A stretch of 64,000 bases of DNA from Mesostigma viride (taxonomy: Eukaryota > Streptophyta > Mesostigmatophyceae > Mesostigmatales > Mesostigmataceae), in assembly GCA_009746045.1 (NCBI GenBank), contig RPFO01000154.1, positions 8,518,693-8,582,692 on the forward strand. Reading direction: 5' to 3'. The notes below the pieces were generated by a model. That model saw only the letters and a list, made by a program, of their open reading frames with translations, searched no databases and was not told the origin of the DNA. Made by a program: the position numbers and the translations under genes. This document shows, piece by piece, positions 8,707 to 17,655 of this stretch; within the stretch, counting starts at the first letter, position 1; the number at the start of each line of letters is the position of its first letter.

Positions 8707-9763
8707 CCCTATTGGCCAACCGCACGCCGCGGACCCACTCGGCGCGGACGTCCCCCCTGCGCGTCAAAGGTGTAAACTCCAGTCCGAAAGTTCCGAACAG
8801 TTTCTTCAAGTCCTCGTTCGTAGGCCTCCCGCGACGCGCGCGAGGGTCCTCGCCCATAAATTCGCCCAGGAACGCCTTGCGGAAGTCGGTCGTCTTCATC
8901 CACGCGTCCGGATCCAGCGAGACGCACTCCTGGCCCAAAAACCGTTCGGCCGACTCCGAGTTCACCGTCGAAGACCAGCACTCCTCGTCCCTCCTAGCGC
9001 GCTTACCGTCCGAAGACGCCAGCGCGTCCCACGGAGGCCATCGCAGCTTGTCCTGGAAAAAGTCGCACGAACGCGACTTCTTGAGCGCGTTGAGGCTGTA
9101 CACCTTCTCGCTCATCTTGGCCCGGTGGTCCAGCAGCCACTCGCGCATCTCCGGCGGGACCGCGATCCCGTTCTCCACCAGCGCCGTCACCGACGCGTGT
9201 AGCTGCGACGTCTTGTACCGGTCCTCGGTCGTCAGCCCGTTCACGCCCGCGCGGTCGATCCCGTCCACGAGCTCGTTGATCACCTCGTCCGAGACCAAAT
9301 CCCCCGCGAAGTTCATCAGGCACGAGGCGACCATCGCGAGACGGGACTTGCCCTTGAACACGTCGAACAGCTCCACCTCCGTACCCACCGCGTCATCCAC
9401 AGGGTCCCTGGACCCCGTGACGCAGAACCCGGTCGTCCGCTTGATGCCCAGCCCGCCGCCCGTCGAAAAACCGAAGCGCTCGAACAGGGTGTTCCAGAAC
9501 CACTTGTCCTTTCGAAATCGCGCCACGTGGTCGTACCTCTCACGCCCCCGGTCCTCCAGAAAGTCCGAGAACGCCTCGAACACCTTCTCGGTCGCCGAAG
9601 ATAGCGTCGGGCCCTTGCTCACCCGGTTCGTCTGCACGAACGCCGCGAACTCCGACGCCAGCCGCGTTTCCTCCTCCGTCATGCGGCGGTACAGCGGCTC
9701 GGTCAGGACGGACACTAGGTCCGAATCGTCCGACGATTCCGACGTATCGGCGCGTTTCGACAT
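8690..9763 (-). CDS. Unrecognised 357-residue protein with a possible C-terminal winged-helix region
   Basis: The ATG is the complement of 9761-9763, 3 bp after the stop of the upstream minus gene. The N-terminus is Ser/Asp-rich. Residues ~35-130 are helical and end in a conserved-looking KDKWFWNTLFERFGF segment. The C-terminal ~70 residues (DAWMKTTDFRKAFLGEFMG...EDLKKLFGTFGLEFTPL) resemble the helix-turn-helix layout seen at the C-termini of some viral primase-helicase and replication proteins, but no ATPase motif is present, so this similarity is weak. It may act in DNA binding. It is GC-rich, like the upstream partner. Confidence 0.6.
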   Translation of the reverse strand: MSKRADTSESSDDSDLVSVLTEPLYRRMTEEETRLASEFAAFVQTNRVSKGPTLSSATEKVFEAFSDFLEDRGRERYDHVARFRKDKWFWNTLFERFGFSTGGGLGIKRTTGFCVTGSRDPVDDAVGTEVELFDVFKGKSRLAMVASCLMNFAGDLVSDEVINELVDGIDRAGVNGLTTEDRYKTSQLHASVTALVENGIAVPPEMREWLLDHRAKMSEKVYSLNALKKSRSCDFFQDKLRWPPWDALASSDGKRARRDEECWSSTVNSESAERFLGQECVSLDPDAWMKTTDFRKAFLGEFMGEDPRARRGRPTNEDLKKLFGTFGLEFTPLTRRGDVRAEWVRGVRLANRVSGAS

Positions 9764-9766
9764 ATC

Positions 9767-10078
9767 TCAGCCGCGGATCACGAGCTTGCGGTCGGGTACA
9801 GCGGTGCGCTGTTCTTCCAATGCCTTCAAATAAAACCGGATCGCGCAGGCGAGCTTCACGGTGTCCGGATACGTCTCGCCGCTCACCGTCGTGATCGCCG
9901 CCTCCGCGAGAGCCCAAGCCTGGCTGTACACGCGCCCCGACGATTCGGGGAGGAACTTCTGTTTTACCAAGACTTTTCCCGCTTCGGCCAGTCGTGTCGT
10001 CACCGAATCGAACGGCGCGTCGACGCTCTGAATCGACGTCTGCGACAGCCCGCCGATCGTTCGCAACAGCTTGTCCAT
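9767..10078 (-). CDS. Hypothetical 103-residue helical protein
   Basis: It starts at the ATG complementary to 10076-10078, with 30 bp separating it from the divergent 1,230-residue gene. The protein looks all-helical (SVTTRLAEAGKVLVKQK; AWALAEAAITTV; VKLACAIRFYLKALEEQ), without Cys clusters or membrane segments. It ends 3 bp before the next ATG, so it is almost certainly co-expressed with the 357-residue protein and may be its partner. The family is not recognised. Confidence 0.6.
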   Translation of the reverse strand: MDKLLRTIGGLSQTSIQSVDAPFDSVTTRLAEAGKVLVKQKFLPESSGRVYSQAWALAEAAITTVSGETYPDTVKLACAIRFYLKALEEQRTAVPDRKLVIRG

Positions 10079-10108
10079 TCTTTCTTCCTCTCTATTACTA
10101 TGAGATGA

Positions 10109-13100
10109 ATGCGCGTGCCGGATAGCCTTTTAATGAACTTGCCGCGCGGATTGGCGCGACCGTATGAGATGTACGCGTTCGGCGTGGGCGCCGCGAACCC
10201 GTTCCTGCCCGCCAAGGTGCACGGGCCCGGGTTCGCCGTTTCCGACCTCGACGCCCTTTCCGTCACAGCGCCCGCGCCCCCTGCCCCCGCCACGCCCAAG
10301 GTCCCGACGCCTCCCGCCACGCCCAAGGTCCCGACGCCTCCCGCCACGCCCAAGGTCCCGAAGCCTCACGACACGCCCGAGGTCCCGAAGCCTCCCGACA
10401 CGCCCGAGGTCCCGAAGCCTCCTACAAGCCCGAAAAAGCTGGAAGAAAGCGCAAAAGGGGGTCTCGACGAACCCAGGCCACCAGAGGGTCGCGAGTCGAC
10501 AGAAAAAGACGCCCCGGGGATGGACGAGAAACCCGTGCCACCTTCGAGCCAGAAGACTGTAGACCCCCCTAAACCACAATCCACATCCGGAACACCCGAA
10601 GAGACCACTAAGAAGGAAGACCACCCCGTTCTGCCCCCTCCGATAGAAGATACGAGCAAAGACGGGGAAAAGGGGGAAGTAAACGACGCTCCTAAAGAGG
10701 TGAAGATCGAAGAACCACCGACATTCGGGAAGATGATAGAAAAAATGGGTGACATAGAATACGATTCCGAATACGACACAGACCCATCCCGGTTGAAAGA
10801 ACAAGCGGAAGGTTGGATACAAGACGATCTAAAGAATATAGAATCGTTGTCTCAAAAGATAAAAGAGACGACGCAAGATCTCGAAAAGCGCATTCCGGAA
10901 TGGGCGCCCACAGCTAAAATGGCGTTTTCACTAAACATGATGGCGCCTTTGGTAAACAAATGGAACGAGTTCAATGTACTTAAGACGAATTTAGAGGAAA
11001 GCATCAACGATTTAGTAGCAAAAAGTCCGTTTCTTACAAGCAAAGCGCGAGGGATACTAGAGGAAGCGGAAAACGACATAAACACGTACATGCACAGAAT
11101 ACTGTATGCGGTGAATGAGACATTTCCGGGAAAGCACGATGTCGCACCCGTGCCAGAGGAAAAGGATGATACAACAATGACCAGAATTCAGGCGGCGACT
11201 CGAAAATTGGAAGATCTAGTGAAGTTTGCGGACCCTATTGACGTACGCATAAGGAAAATTAGAAACGACTACAACGAAGAGCGGGAAAAAAAAAAGAAAT
11301 CTGTCGATATTTCCAGTAATCGGAAAGAAGTAGCCAGGCTCTCTGAACAGATCCTTCGTTACGCGTTTGAAAACCTATCCAATAAAACCCAAGAAGACGA
11401 AGACAGGACCGTCATTATGGTGAATCGTCTGCGTGGCCACAAAGTCCCGAATTACGGCGAAAAGGTGCCAGCGGTCGCTAAACCGAAAGCACCGGGCGCT
11501 CCCCCCCCGCCGCCGCCTCCAAGAGGCAAAGCGCCGCCAAATGCGCCCCCGCCACCCCCAAGGGGGAATATAGTGATAAAAAAACCAAACAATGCGAATA
11601 TGACAAGTTTTAACGCAGAAATCAATTTCGGAACCACAAAAAGCGGTCCGGATATGCTGTGGGCAGCGAAGGACGGATTTACCCCCGAGATACCGAAACA
11701 ATTAGCCGAAGAAAGATGGAAAATATACTCTAAACTCCCTAAATTATTGCAACTCAGCGAGCAGGAATGGGATCTTGTTCGTCTAGGAAAACGAAAAGAT
11801 ATCAAAGGAAAGACATTCGTGCCTAAAAACGATGACACGGAGAAGATTCGACAAATGCGCTCGGATGTAAAGAAAAACTTGGAAGAAATTTCTAAAAAAG
11901 GCCCATTGGCTTATGATCCAAAACTAACAAAATTTTATTTGCCGATCGACAAATATGACAGGCTTATTAACACACTCAAGTTCGCCAAACATTCCAAATC
12001 TGTTTACAGCGACGAGGAATCGGATGTCTATAAGAAAGAACCGTTGAAATATGCAAAGAATGAACCTCACGCGGACAACTTTATCAGAGCAGTAATGGAG
12101 GAATTCGAGCTCCACAGAGACTCACCCGAGAAGCAAGAACAACTTCGAGAGGTGGTCGAAAACCTGCTCCCTGTGATCGACGCAGACTACGCGGACACGG
12201 GCAGCGGTAAAAACTTACACATGAGCCGATCCGCGATACGGGGTTTTTTGAGACTCGCCATGGAGCTCAGAGAGGAGGCAGAAAAACACAGAGCGGAAAT
12301 CGCGAAAAATGCCGATGCAGAGTTTGTGAATTTCAATCCCAAATTCATCAATAACATCGATGTGGGTTTTGCAGGGTTTGATGTACTCCAAAACAGACCC
12401 CCTTTGGAACGCGCTCCGATGGCTGAACTGGCACGTATGCCTACCATAAACCCTTCTGTTTTTGACAGAAAGGAGGAGTTTTACAGAAAATGGAACGATG
12501 CACGCATTTGGTCGGAAATACTCAAAGGCGAGGGGGTTCTCAAACTACGAAATCCTAAAGCCCCGTCCGAGGTCATCGATTTGGAATTTTTGACACCCGA
12601 ATCCGTATCGTTGTTCAAATATCCAGGTGTTCTGCCCGTAAATTCATTGGACACATCGCCGCCCCCGAAGTTTACGGAAGACTTGCTCTTCATCGAGAAA
12701 GACCCCCCTCCAGTTTACCCGTGGATGAAGGAGCCACCCCTAGCAGGCGTAGATGTGTCGACTGGTACCGACCCAGCCAATCCTACACCCGGAAAACCCC
12801 CTTCAAAGCCCGTCGGAGCCCCTCCTCCGCCAGCCAGAGCCCCTCCGCCGCCCGGCAGAGCCCCCCCGCCGCCAGGCAAGCCGCCACCAAAGGGTGCGGC
12901 AGCTAACCCGGACGCCTCTTTGTCCAAGCCCGAATTGCCCGAAAATCCCTTTCTAGCGACTCTTTCGGAGGAAGAGCGTCAAGGCGTCATTGAACAAGCA
13001 AAATTGGCAGCGAAATCTCGCGAGACGTCCGATTTTTTCAAAACCATACGCCAACATATATGGAATACAGAACTGGAAAACAGGCTTGCGAATGAGTTGA

Positions 13101-13801
13101 AAACCAAATCGGGCATGGTGGACATAAGCAGTTATCTAAAATTACAAAAAGTTGACAAGACAGATCCGTCGAAGAAAATCAAAATTCACGACGAAGATCC
13201 GGCTTTTCTTTCCCGAGTCACTGACAAGAAGTCGAAGTTGTCCTTGGAAGCAATGTTGGCAAAACACAAGATCGCAGTGAAAAACGCGCAAGGTCCTAAA
13301 AAAATGCCAAAACCTGCCCCCAATGTAGAAGGGTTGACGCCTCAACAGGAACTCGCGGAGATGAACAAAAAGAAACAAGGCAAGGAGACTGAGGAGGTTA
13401 AGAAGGAAGAGGCCGTTGTGAAGAAAAGCGTGACTCTTTCCGACAAGGCTAAATATATGGCACATGCGTTTGCCTCCCAGCACCGCACCCGTCACACCGG
13501 ATCCGGTTGGCACCCACCCGCGCCTAATGACCTCTTCCGCACGGGGCCCTTTACGTACGCGTACGTCGGACCGCTGGCGTACGAGTTCCAGACCGTCGGG
13601 GGGCATCCGATCACTTTCTTCGCGGCAGACGGGGGCAGACACCCCCTGGCGATCGACAAGGCGGGCACTGCGTACGCGCTCCTGGACGGCCTCGTTTTCG
13701 ACGCGAAGGTGCTCGGGGCGGACACCGGGCGCATGGCGGAGACGTACGCGGCCAAACGAGGCACCTTCCCCGCCACCAAGATGCGCGTACGGAGGTTGTG
13801 A
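10109..13801 (+). CDS. Giant 1,230-residue Pro-rich/coiled-coil protein with GC-rich ends
   Basis: It starts at the ATG at 10109 (a second in-frame ATG is at 10133). The order is: a ~50-residue globular-looking N-terminus; tandem TPKVPTPPA/TPEVPKPPD repeats (about residues 65-110); a Pro/Glu disordered region; helical segments (about 230-430); a first polyproline block (about 455-490, PPPPPPP); a long mixed region; a second polyproline block (about 895-930, APPPPGR repeats); and a compact C-terminal domain of ~120 residues rich in Gly/Tyr/Phe. Polyproline blocks of this kind bind SH3, WW or profilin-like partners in other proteins, so a cytoskeletal role is possible. Codon use switches sharply: both ends are GC3-rich, the middle is AT-rich. 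Confidence 0.75.
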   Translation: MRVPDSLLMNLPRGLARPYEMYAFGVGAANPFLPAKVHGPGFAVSDLDALSVTAPAPPAPATPKVPTPPATPKVPTPPATPKVPKPHDTPEVPKPPDTPEVPKPPTSPKKLEESAKGGLDEPRPPEGRESTEKDAPGMDEKPVPPSSQKTVDPPKPQSTSGTPEETTKKEDHPVLPPPIEDTSKDGEKGEVNDAPKEVKIEEPPTFGKMIEKMGDIEYDSEYDTDPSRLKEQAEGWIQDDLKNIESLSQKIKETTQDLEKRIPEWAPTAKMAFSLNMMAPLVNKWNEFNVLKTNLEESINDLVAKSPFLTSKARGILEEAENDINTYMHRILYAVNETFPGKHDVAPVPEEKDDTTMTRIQAATRKLEDLVKFADPIDVRIRKIRNDYNEEREKKKKSVDISSNRKEVARLSEQILRYAFENLSNKTQEDEDRTVIMVNRLRGHKVPNYGEKVPAVAKPKAPGAPPPPPPPRGKAPPNAPPPPPRGNIVIKKPNNANMTSFNAEINFGTTKSGPDMLWAAKDGFTPEIPKQLAEERWKIYSKLPKLLQLSEQEWDLVRLGKRKDIKGKTFVPKNDDTEKIRQMRSDVKKNLEEISKKGPLAYDPKLTKFYLPIDKYDRLINTLKFAKHSKSVYSDEESDVYKKEPLKYAKNEPHADNFIRAVMEEFELHRDSPEKQEQLREVVENLLPVIDADYADTGSGKNLHMSRSAIRGFLRLAMELREEAEKHRAEIAKNADAEFVNFNPKFINNIDVGFAGFDVLQNRPPLERAPMAELARMPTINPSVFDRKEEFYRKWNDARIWSEILKGEGVLKLRNPKAPSEVIDLEFLTPESVSLFKYPGVLPVNSLDTSPPPKFTEDLLFIEKDPPPVYPWMKEPPLAGVDVSTGTDPANPTPGKPPSKPVGAPPPPARAPPPPGRAPPPPGKPPPKGAAANPDASLSKPELPENPFLATLSEEERQGVIEQAKLAAKSRETSDFFKTIRQHIWNTELENRLANELKTKSGMVDISSYLKLQKVDKTDPSKKIKIHDEDPAFLSRVTDKKSKLSLEAMLAKHKIAVKNAQGPKKMPKPAPNVEGLTPQQELAEMNKKKQGKETEEVKKEEAVVKKSVTLSDKAKYMAHAFASQHRTRHTGSGWHPPAPNDLFRTGPFTYAYVGPLAYEFQTVGGHPITFFAADGGRHPLAIDKAGTAYALLDGLVFDAKVLGADTGRMAETYAAKRGTFPATKMRVRRL

Positions 13802-13805
13802 CATA

Positions 13806-14648
13806 TCACCAATAAGATACCCCCGCCGCCCGCGCCCGACCTAATGCATTTTCGTAAAGGGGTTTCGCCCTTTCCGACCTTTCCTCCGCGGCCTTTGCTT
13901 TGGAACGAAGTTCGTCAAATCTTCGTTGGCGTCGTCGGTCCTCAGGGAAAAAACGGTCTCCGAACATTTGCAACCTGTTAGCGACATGATCGTTATTCAT
14001 AGGGTCGTTTTTCAGCACCTGTTCTAAACTGTCACTATGTGCCCGCATGGCTTCCGTGTACTCGTTCTCTAACCTCCCAAAGTTGGTCGCGTAATCGTGG
14101 GCGACCGCTTCCTTCATCATCTTGCGCATCGCTTTGTTAGACTTCATCGCAGATGCGACATCTGCCGCGTCCATCGTCTCTAACATGGGTGAAAGGGCTT
14201 CGGGCGGTAAAGCGCCTACCCCAGTGGGCGGGGGGCGAGGAGGGAGATTCTGATGCCAATTCTGGAACCTCTGCGCATACTCTTGCCGCCCCTGCGGCGA
14301 TAAGCCGATTCCGAGTTTAATGGGCTTGCGAAACTCCGCGGGGGTTCCCCCAAACGTCTTGGGCGCGCGCTCTTTCCCTTCCATCATGGCGTTGAAATCC
14401 TCCGCCATACTCTCGCGCTTGCGTTTGAGGTCCGGGGGCGGGTTCTGGGGCACGTCGACGTACTGCCCGATGCCCTCCAACAGCCTCCTGCTCCGGTCCG
14501 CCGCGGTCTCGTTCGCGACCTCCTCCATCCTGGCGCGGTGACGCCTTTTCCGTTTCTGCGCGGTGGAGTGACACGCGCACGTCTTGCGCCCGTTTCGCGC
14601 CTCGTTCCTGCACAACCGCCCGGCCCTGGTCTTGCGGATGCACTTCAT
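13806..14648 (-). CDS. C3H zinc-module protein, 280 residues (paralogue of the next gene)
   Basis: It starts at the ATG complementary to 14646-14648. Residues 1-42 carry the C3-x9-C13-x10-C24-x2-H27 module followed by a Lys/Arg-rich stretch (KRKRRHRARM). These residues are almost identical to those of the protein at 14710-15297, and the DNA of this segment plus the promoter is also duplicated. The remainder is helical and charged with a Pro-rich linker (NLPPRPPPTG), and shares no clear sequence with the paralogue. I infer a zinc-stabilised, basic DNA/RNA-binding N-terminus joined to a variable effector region. It ends 5 bp from the convergent stop of the 1,230-residue gene. Confidence 0.7.
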   Translation of the reverse strand: MKCIRKTRAGRLCRNEARNGRKTCACHSTAQKRKRRHRARMEEVANETAADRSRRLLEGIGQYVDVPQNPPPDLKRKRESMAEDFNAMMEGKERAPKTFGGTPAEFRKPIKLGIGLSPQGRQEYAQRFQNWHQNLPPRPPPTGVGALPPEALSPMLETMDAADVASAMKSNKAMRKMMKEAVAHDYATNFGRLENEYTEAMRAHSDSLEQVLKNDPMNNDHVANRLQMFGDRFFPEDRRRQRRFDELRSKAKAAEERSERAKPLYENALGRARAAGVSYW

Positions 14649-15325
14649 CGTTTCTTATATACCGCACATTTTCGACGAAGTCGTAGAATTCCACGAAAAT
14701 ACGCGTGCATTAAAAGCCCGGTATCATCGCGGCCTCGTTGCGACGATGCGCCCGAAACAGGTCGTTGCCAATATCCTGGCTTAATTTTAGGATGGCGTTT
14801 GTCCGTTTGTGCAACTCCTTTTCCCTTCTTACTTCCGCTGCCGTTCGCGGGGTACCGTGTAAACTAAGCGATGCTTGATATGCCGATTCCGCGTTAGCCC
14901 GCTGTGCCCTCAAATCCGGGATGGTTTGACGGAGTTCCTCCTCGACGGCATCTACGATTTTCTCGCGCGAGCCAGGATCTGCCACGAGCATGGCGCGAAC
15001 GTCAGGACCGTCCAGACGTCCGCTCACCATGGAAAGAAAGCTTTTCGGTAAGGCACCGAATCCTTCCATCCTCACGCGCTGGGGCGGAGGCGCGGTGGGG
15101 ATCGTACGGCCTGTATCGACCGACTCGTCCTCCCTGGCGCGTTTATTTCCAGACGACTCGCTCTCCACCTCCTTCATCCGGGCGCGGTGGCGACGTTTTC
15201 GTCTCTGCGCGGCGGAATGACACGCGCACGTCTTGCGCCCGTTTCGCGCCTCGTTCCTGCACAACCGCCCGGCCCTGGTCTTGCGAATGCACTTCATCGT
15301 TTCTTATATACCGCACATTTTTGAT
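14527..15325 (-). repeat. Tandemly duplicated promoter plus zinc-module 5' coding segment
   Basis: About 120-150 bp around 14527-14680 recur at about 15178-15325, covering the first ~42 codons and the upstream TATATAAGAAACG that touches the ATG in both copies. Similarity stops abruptly within the coding regions, so the copies share a 5' module but have different 3' parts. Confidence 0.65.
14710..15297 (-). CDS. C3H zinc-module protein, 195 residues
   Basis: It starts at the ATG complementary to 15295-15297. The first ~42 residues are nearly identical to those of the 280-residue paralogue (C3, C13, C24, H27, then a basic tail). After residue ~45 the sequences differ: here a Ser/Glu-rich linker precedes an alpha-helical region (EEELRQTIPDLRAQRANAES; ILKLSQDIGNDLF). 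It diverges from the BRO-like gene at 15413. The small module is known from viral and phage proteins but its exact function is not established. Confidence 0.7.
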   Translation of the reverse strand: MKCIRKTRAGRLCRNEARNGRKTCACHSAAQRRKRRHRARMKEVESESSGNKRAREDESVDTGRTIPTAPPPQRVRMEGFGALPKSFLSMVSGRLDGPDVRAMLVADPGSREKIVDAVEEELRQTIPDLRAQRANAESAYQASLSLHGTPRTAAEVRREKELHKRTNAILKLSQDIGNDLFRAHRRNEAAMIPGF

Positions 15326-15358
15326 GACGTCACGAGCTCTTCCTCGCGATGTATAAAA
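15325..15358 (+). promoter_or_regulatory. TGACGTCA plus TATAAAA promoter of the BRO-like gene
   Basis: TGACGTCA occupies 15325-15332 and TATAAAA 15352-15358 (27 bp apart start to start); the ATG is at 15413. The layout matches the promoter at 3531-3562. Confidence 0.5.
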
Positions 15359-15412
15359 CGTCGCGTTCTCGGCCGATTAAACACTTTCGCGGGTTGTGGA
15401 TGTACAGTAACC

Positions 15413-16306
15413 ATGGCGAGAGCTGATTCCATCGTCCAATACCTCAAGCCCTCGGACGATTCGGAGGACGACCCACAATTCGCGGGAAGAATTCGCATGA
15501 CGCCGGATGGAAAGATATCCGTCATCGACGCTCTTAAGTGTATTTTGTTCACAAAACAAGACGGATCTTTCACAACAAACTCGTTTCGGCATGCGAGTGA
15601 GGCGTTTCGAAATGTGTGCTCAGCCAATGAAGAAGTGTGCGCTTTCATCGTACACTTCCGCTTCCCGGGGCAGGGGCAGCGAGACACCCCCGTGACCAAC
15701 CGTCAGGGCTTGACGAAGATCATCATGCTGCTCCCGGGCCGGATTGCGGCCAAGTTCCGCGACAAGGTCTCGGTCCTGTTGGAGCGGTACCTGAACGCGG
15801 ACCGCACGCTCGCGGAGGACATCCTGAGGCGGGCGGACGTCAAGGACGGCGCAATCGTCAGTCTGGACGAGCACCCTCGGGTGAAGAGTTCGTGGGCGGC
15901 CAAGCAGCTGAACGGGGCGATCAAGACGTACATCGACGAGCACAAGAAGGAGAAGCCGGGGAACCTGTACCCCGTGGTGCACGACACGAACAACCTGGCG
16001 GTGACGGGCCGTACGGCGGCCGCTCTGAGGGAGCTGTACGGCGCGAAGGGCTCGTCTCGCAACATGAACAACGAGGTGCAGAACGCGGCGATGTACTTTC
16101 TGCAGATCAGCGAGACCGACGACATCAAGAAGACGGGCGATAACCCCGCGTCGGTCGCCAAACGGAGCCGCGAGCTGTTCGAGCCGGTGTTCAAGGCCCG
16201 CGGGCTGCACGACGTGCGCGTCGACCCGGAAATGATCCGCGAGAACGCGAAGGTGATGCGATTGGCGCAGAAGGCCAACCGGGACGGGGTCGTCACAGCC
16301 TCTTGA
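15413..16306 (+). CDS. BRO-N/KilA-like DNA-binding protein
   Basis: The ATG at 15413 gives 297 residues. The N-terminal ~45 residues (YLKPSDDSEDDPQFAG; DGKISVIDAL) match those of the minus-strand protein at 17656-18438. Residues ~80-150 hold a BRO/KilA-N-like core: FRFPGQGQR, then a region ending LTKIIMLLPGRIAAKFRDKV and ERYLNAD, the pattern of BRO-N proteins in which 'LPG/A...KFR..V..LL.RYL' closes the domain. BRO and KilA-N proteins bind DNA and are frequent, often multi-copy, in large DNA viruses and phages. The C-terminal half is charged and contains NLAVTGRTAAALRELYG. The first ~80 codons are less GC-rich than the rest, suggesting mosaic origin. It likely acts as a transcription or replication regulator. 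Confidence 0.7.
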   Translation: MARADSIVQYLKPSDDSEDDPQFAGRIRMTPDGKISVIDALKCILFTKQDGSFTTNSFRHASEAFRNVCSANEEVCAFIVHFRFPGQGQRDTPVTNRQGLTKIIMLLPGRIAAKFRDKVSVLLERYLNADRTLAEDILRRADVKDGAIVSLDEHPRVKSSWAAKQLNGAIKTYIDEHKKEKPGNLYPVVHDTNNLAVTGRTAAALRELYGAKGSSRNMNNEVQNAAMYFLQISETDDIKKTGDNPASVAKRSRELFEPVFKARGLHDVRVDPEMIRENAKVMRLAQKANRDGVVTAS

Positions 16307-16367
16307 ACTAACGGGACGGGTCCTATCAATATCCCCGGGCGATATTGATCGGATTGGTCATACTCTC

Positions 16368-16396
16368 GATAAATATATATAATTTATATATACGTT
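16368..16396 (+). promoter_or_regulatory. AT-rich TATA region
   Basis: A run of overlapping TATATA/AATTTATATATA lies 10-35 bp upstream of the ATG at 16405, in an otherwise GC-rich surrounding. Confidence 0.4.
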
Positions 16397-16404
16397 TCGA
16401 CCTC

Positions 16405-16629
16405 ATGACCAAGTTAAGTGTAGCGGCTGCGATCTTAGGCACGCTATCCATGATCATCGGCATGATCCTCATCGGTGTTTATGCAGCCAAAGCTTATCGT
16501 AAGAACGGTCGCACGGAAAAAGACTTTGAGAACCAACAAAAAGCCACACCCAAACTAATCGGTGCTATAGTGCTTTTTGTGGTAGGTGGTTTAATTAATA
16601 TGTCGACGATGTTGATGCCTGTGGATTAA
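16405..16629 (+). CDS. Small two-TM membrane protein
   Basis: I choose the ATG at 16405 rather than the upstream TTG at 16345 because the TATA-like run lies between them. The 74-residue product has two hydrophobic helices: residues ~4-28 (VAAAILGTLSMIIGMILIGVYAA) and ~49-70 (KLIGAIVLFVVGGLINMSTM), linked by a basic/acidic loop of ~20 residues. Small double-TM proteins of this kind are usual virion or membrane-remodelling components in large DNA viruses. The family is not recognised. It has AT-rich codons unlike its GC-rich neighbours. Confidence 0.65.
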   Translation: MTKLSVAAAILGTLSMIIGMILIGVYAAKAYRKNGRTEKDFENQQKATPKLIGAIVLFVVGGLINMSTMLMPVD

Positions 16630-16710
16630 TGAATTCTTATTCGATATTCTAAATAAGCATAACCTCATCATACTACTCGATCAAACAACACAACCATTTC
16701 GTTTCATCTC

Positions 16711-17508
16711 TCACGCGATCCTCTCGGCCACGCCATCCACGCTGAGGTCCAGGGTGTGAGCGACACCGCCAAACACTTCCTTTAGGTGCCTCTTCATGAT
16801 GCACATCTCCCCGCACAGCCCCTTGTGCTTGCGCCAGTCGGCGCGCTGGCACTCGCGGCTGTGGTACCGCGCGTCGCCGCACCCCGCACACTTGAGGTCC
16901 ACGCTCTGGTTGGCGATCGAGCATCGCGCGCTCGAGCACTCGCGGAACCTCGCGAAGTCCGCCTCCCCTTCTCGGATCATGGCTACCGAGTCGTCCAGGA
17001 ATCGGAAGGTCGTGTTGCTCTCCTGTCGATGGGAAGTTTCGATCCGCACGTGGTCCGTAGCGTCCGCGCGGATCCGGAACGACAGCGTGAGCTTGGGCAC
17101 CGGGCGGGGTCGATTCCCCGTCTCGCTTTGCCCCTCCGACCCGCGGGCCATGTAAGTCAACAGCAGGCGGAAGTGTTCGCGCGGGTTGATGATGAACCCC
17201 TTTCCCTTGTCCCTGGCCGGGTCCCACATCCCCACCTGGATTGCTGACCCCAGCTCGACCAATTGGACGGAAACGCCCTTGGACAGCCCCGTGAACGAGT
17301 CGAACATCACGAGCGCCGCAACCGGGCGGCGTAGCTCTCGTTCCTTCGCCTGGACGGCGGCGTGGATGACGCGGGAGCGCGGGAGGATCTGCCTCGCCAG
17401 GTCCTGCAGAATCGGCGTCAGGACCTTGGCGGATTGAATCGCGCGCTCGACGTAACTCGGCTGCGATTCCTTCGAATCGGCGGAACGATTCGAATCGGCG
17501 CACGCCAT
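16711..17508 (-). CDS. MYND-type zinc finger protein
   Basis: The ATG complementary to 17506-17508 gives 265 residues; the frame also opens at a TTG at 17565. The C-terminal part (about residues 190-235) is a MYND finger: C-x4-C...C-x2-C...YHS-x-x-C-x3-DW-x3-H-x3-C (SSARC, LKCAGCGDARYHSRECQRADWRKHKGLC in two pieces). MYND fingers bind proline-rich peptides and are found in chromatin regulators; they are also common in several giant-virus families. The N-terminal ~180 residues are helical then beta-rich and unassigned. It lies 147 bp downstream of the BRO-nuclease gene on the same strand. Confidence 0.8.
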   Translation of the reverse strand: MACADSNRSADSKESQPSYVERAIQSAKVLTPILQDLARQILPRSRVIHAAVQAKERELRRPVAALVMFDSFTGLSKGVSVQLVELGSAIQVGMWDPARDKGKGFIINPREHFRLLLTYMARGSEGQSETGNRPRPVPKLTLSFRIRADATDHVRIETSHRQESNTTFRFLDDSVAMIREGEADFARFRECSSARCSIANQSVDLKCAGCGDARYHSRECQRADWRKHKGLCGEMCIMKRHLKEVFGGVAHTLDLSVDGVAERIA

Positions 17509-17655
17509 TTCAATCGGCGAATCGTCGGTACGTGTGTGGGTTGGGTATGAGTTTGCGGAGAGCAAGATGCCCCAACCGCACTGTCCCCGCTACTTATCCT
17601 ATCCCATCGTACACGGGCGAATCGGTGGATGCCACGTGGCGCCTACGTAAGGGAC

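Noticed and set aside
15620-16210. Minus-strand ORF of 196 codons
   Set aside because: Shadow of the GC-rich half of the BRO-like gene.
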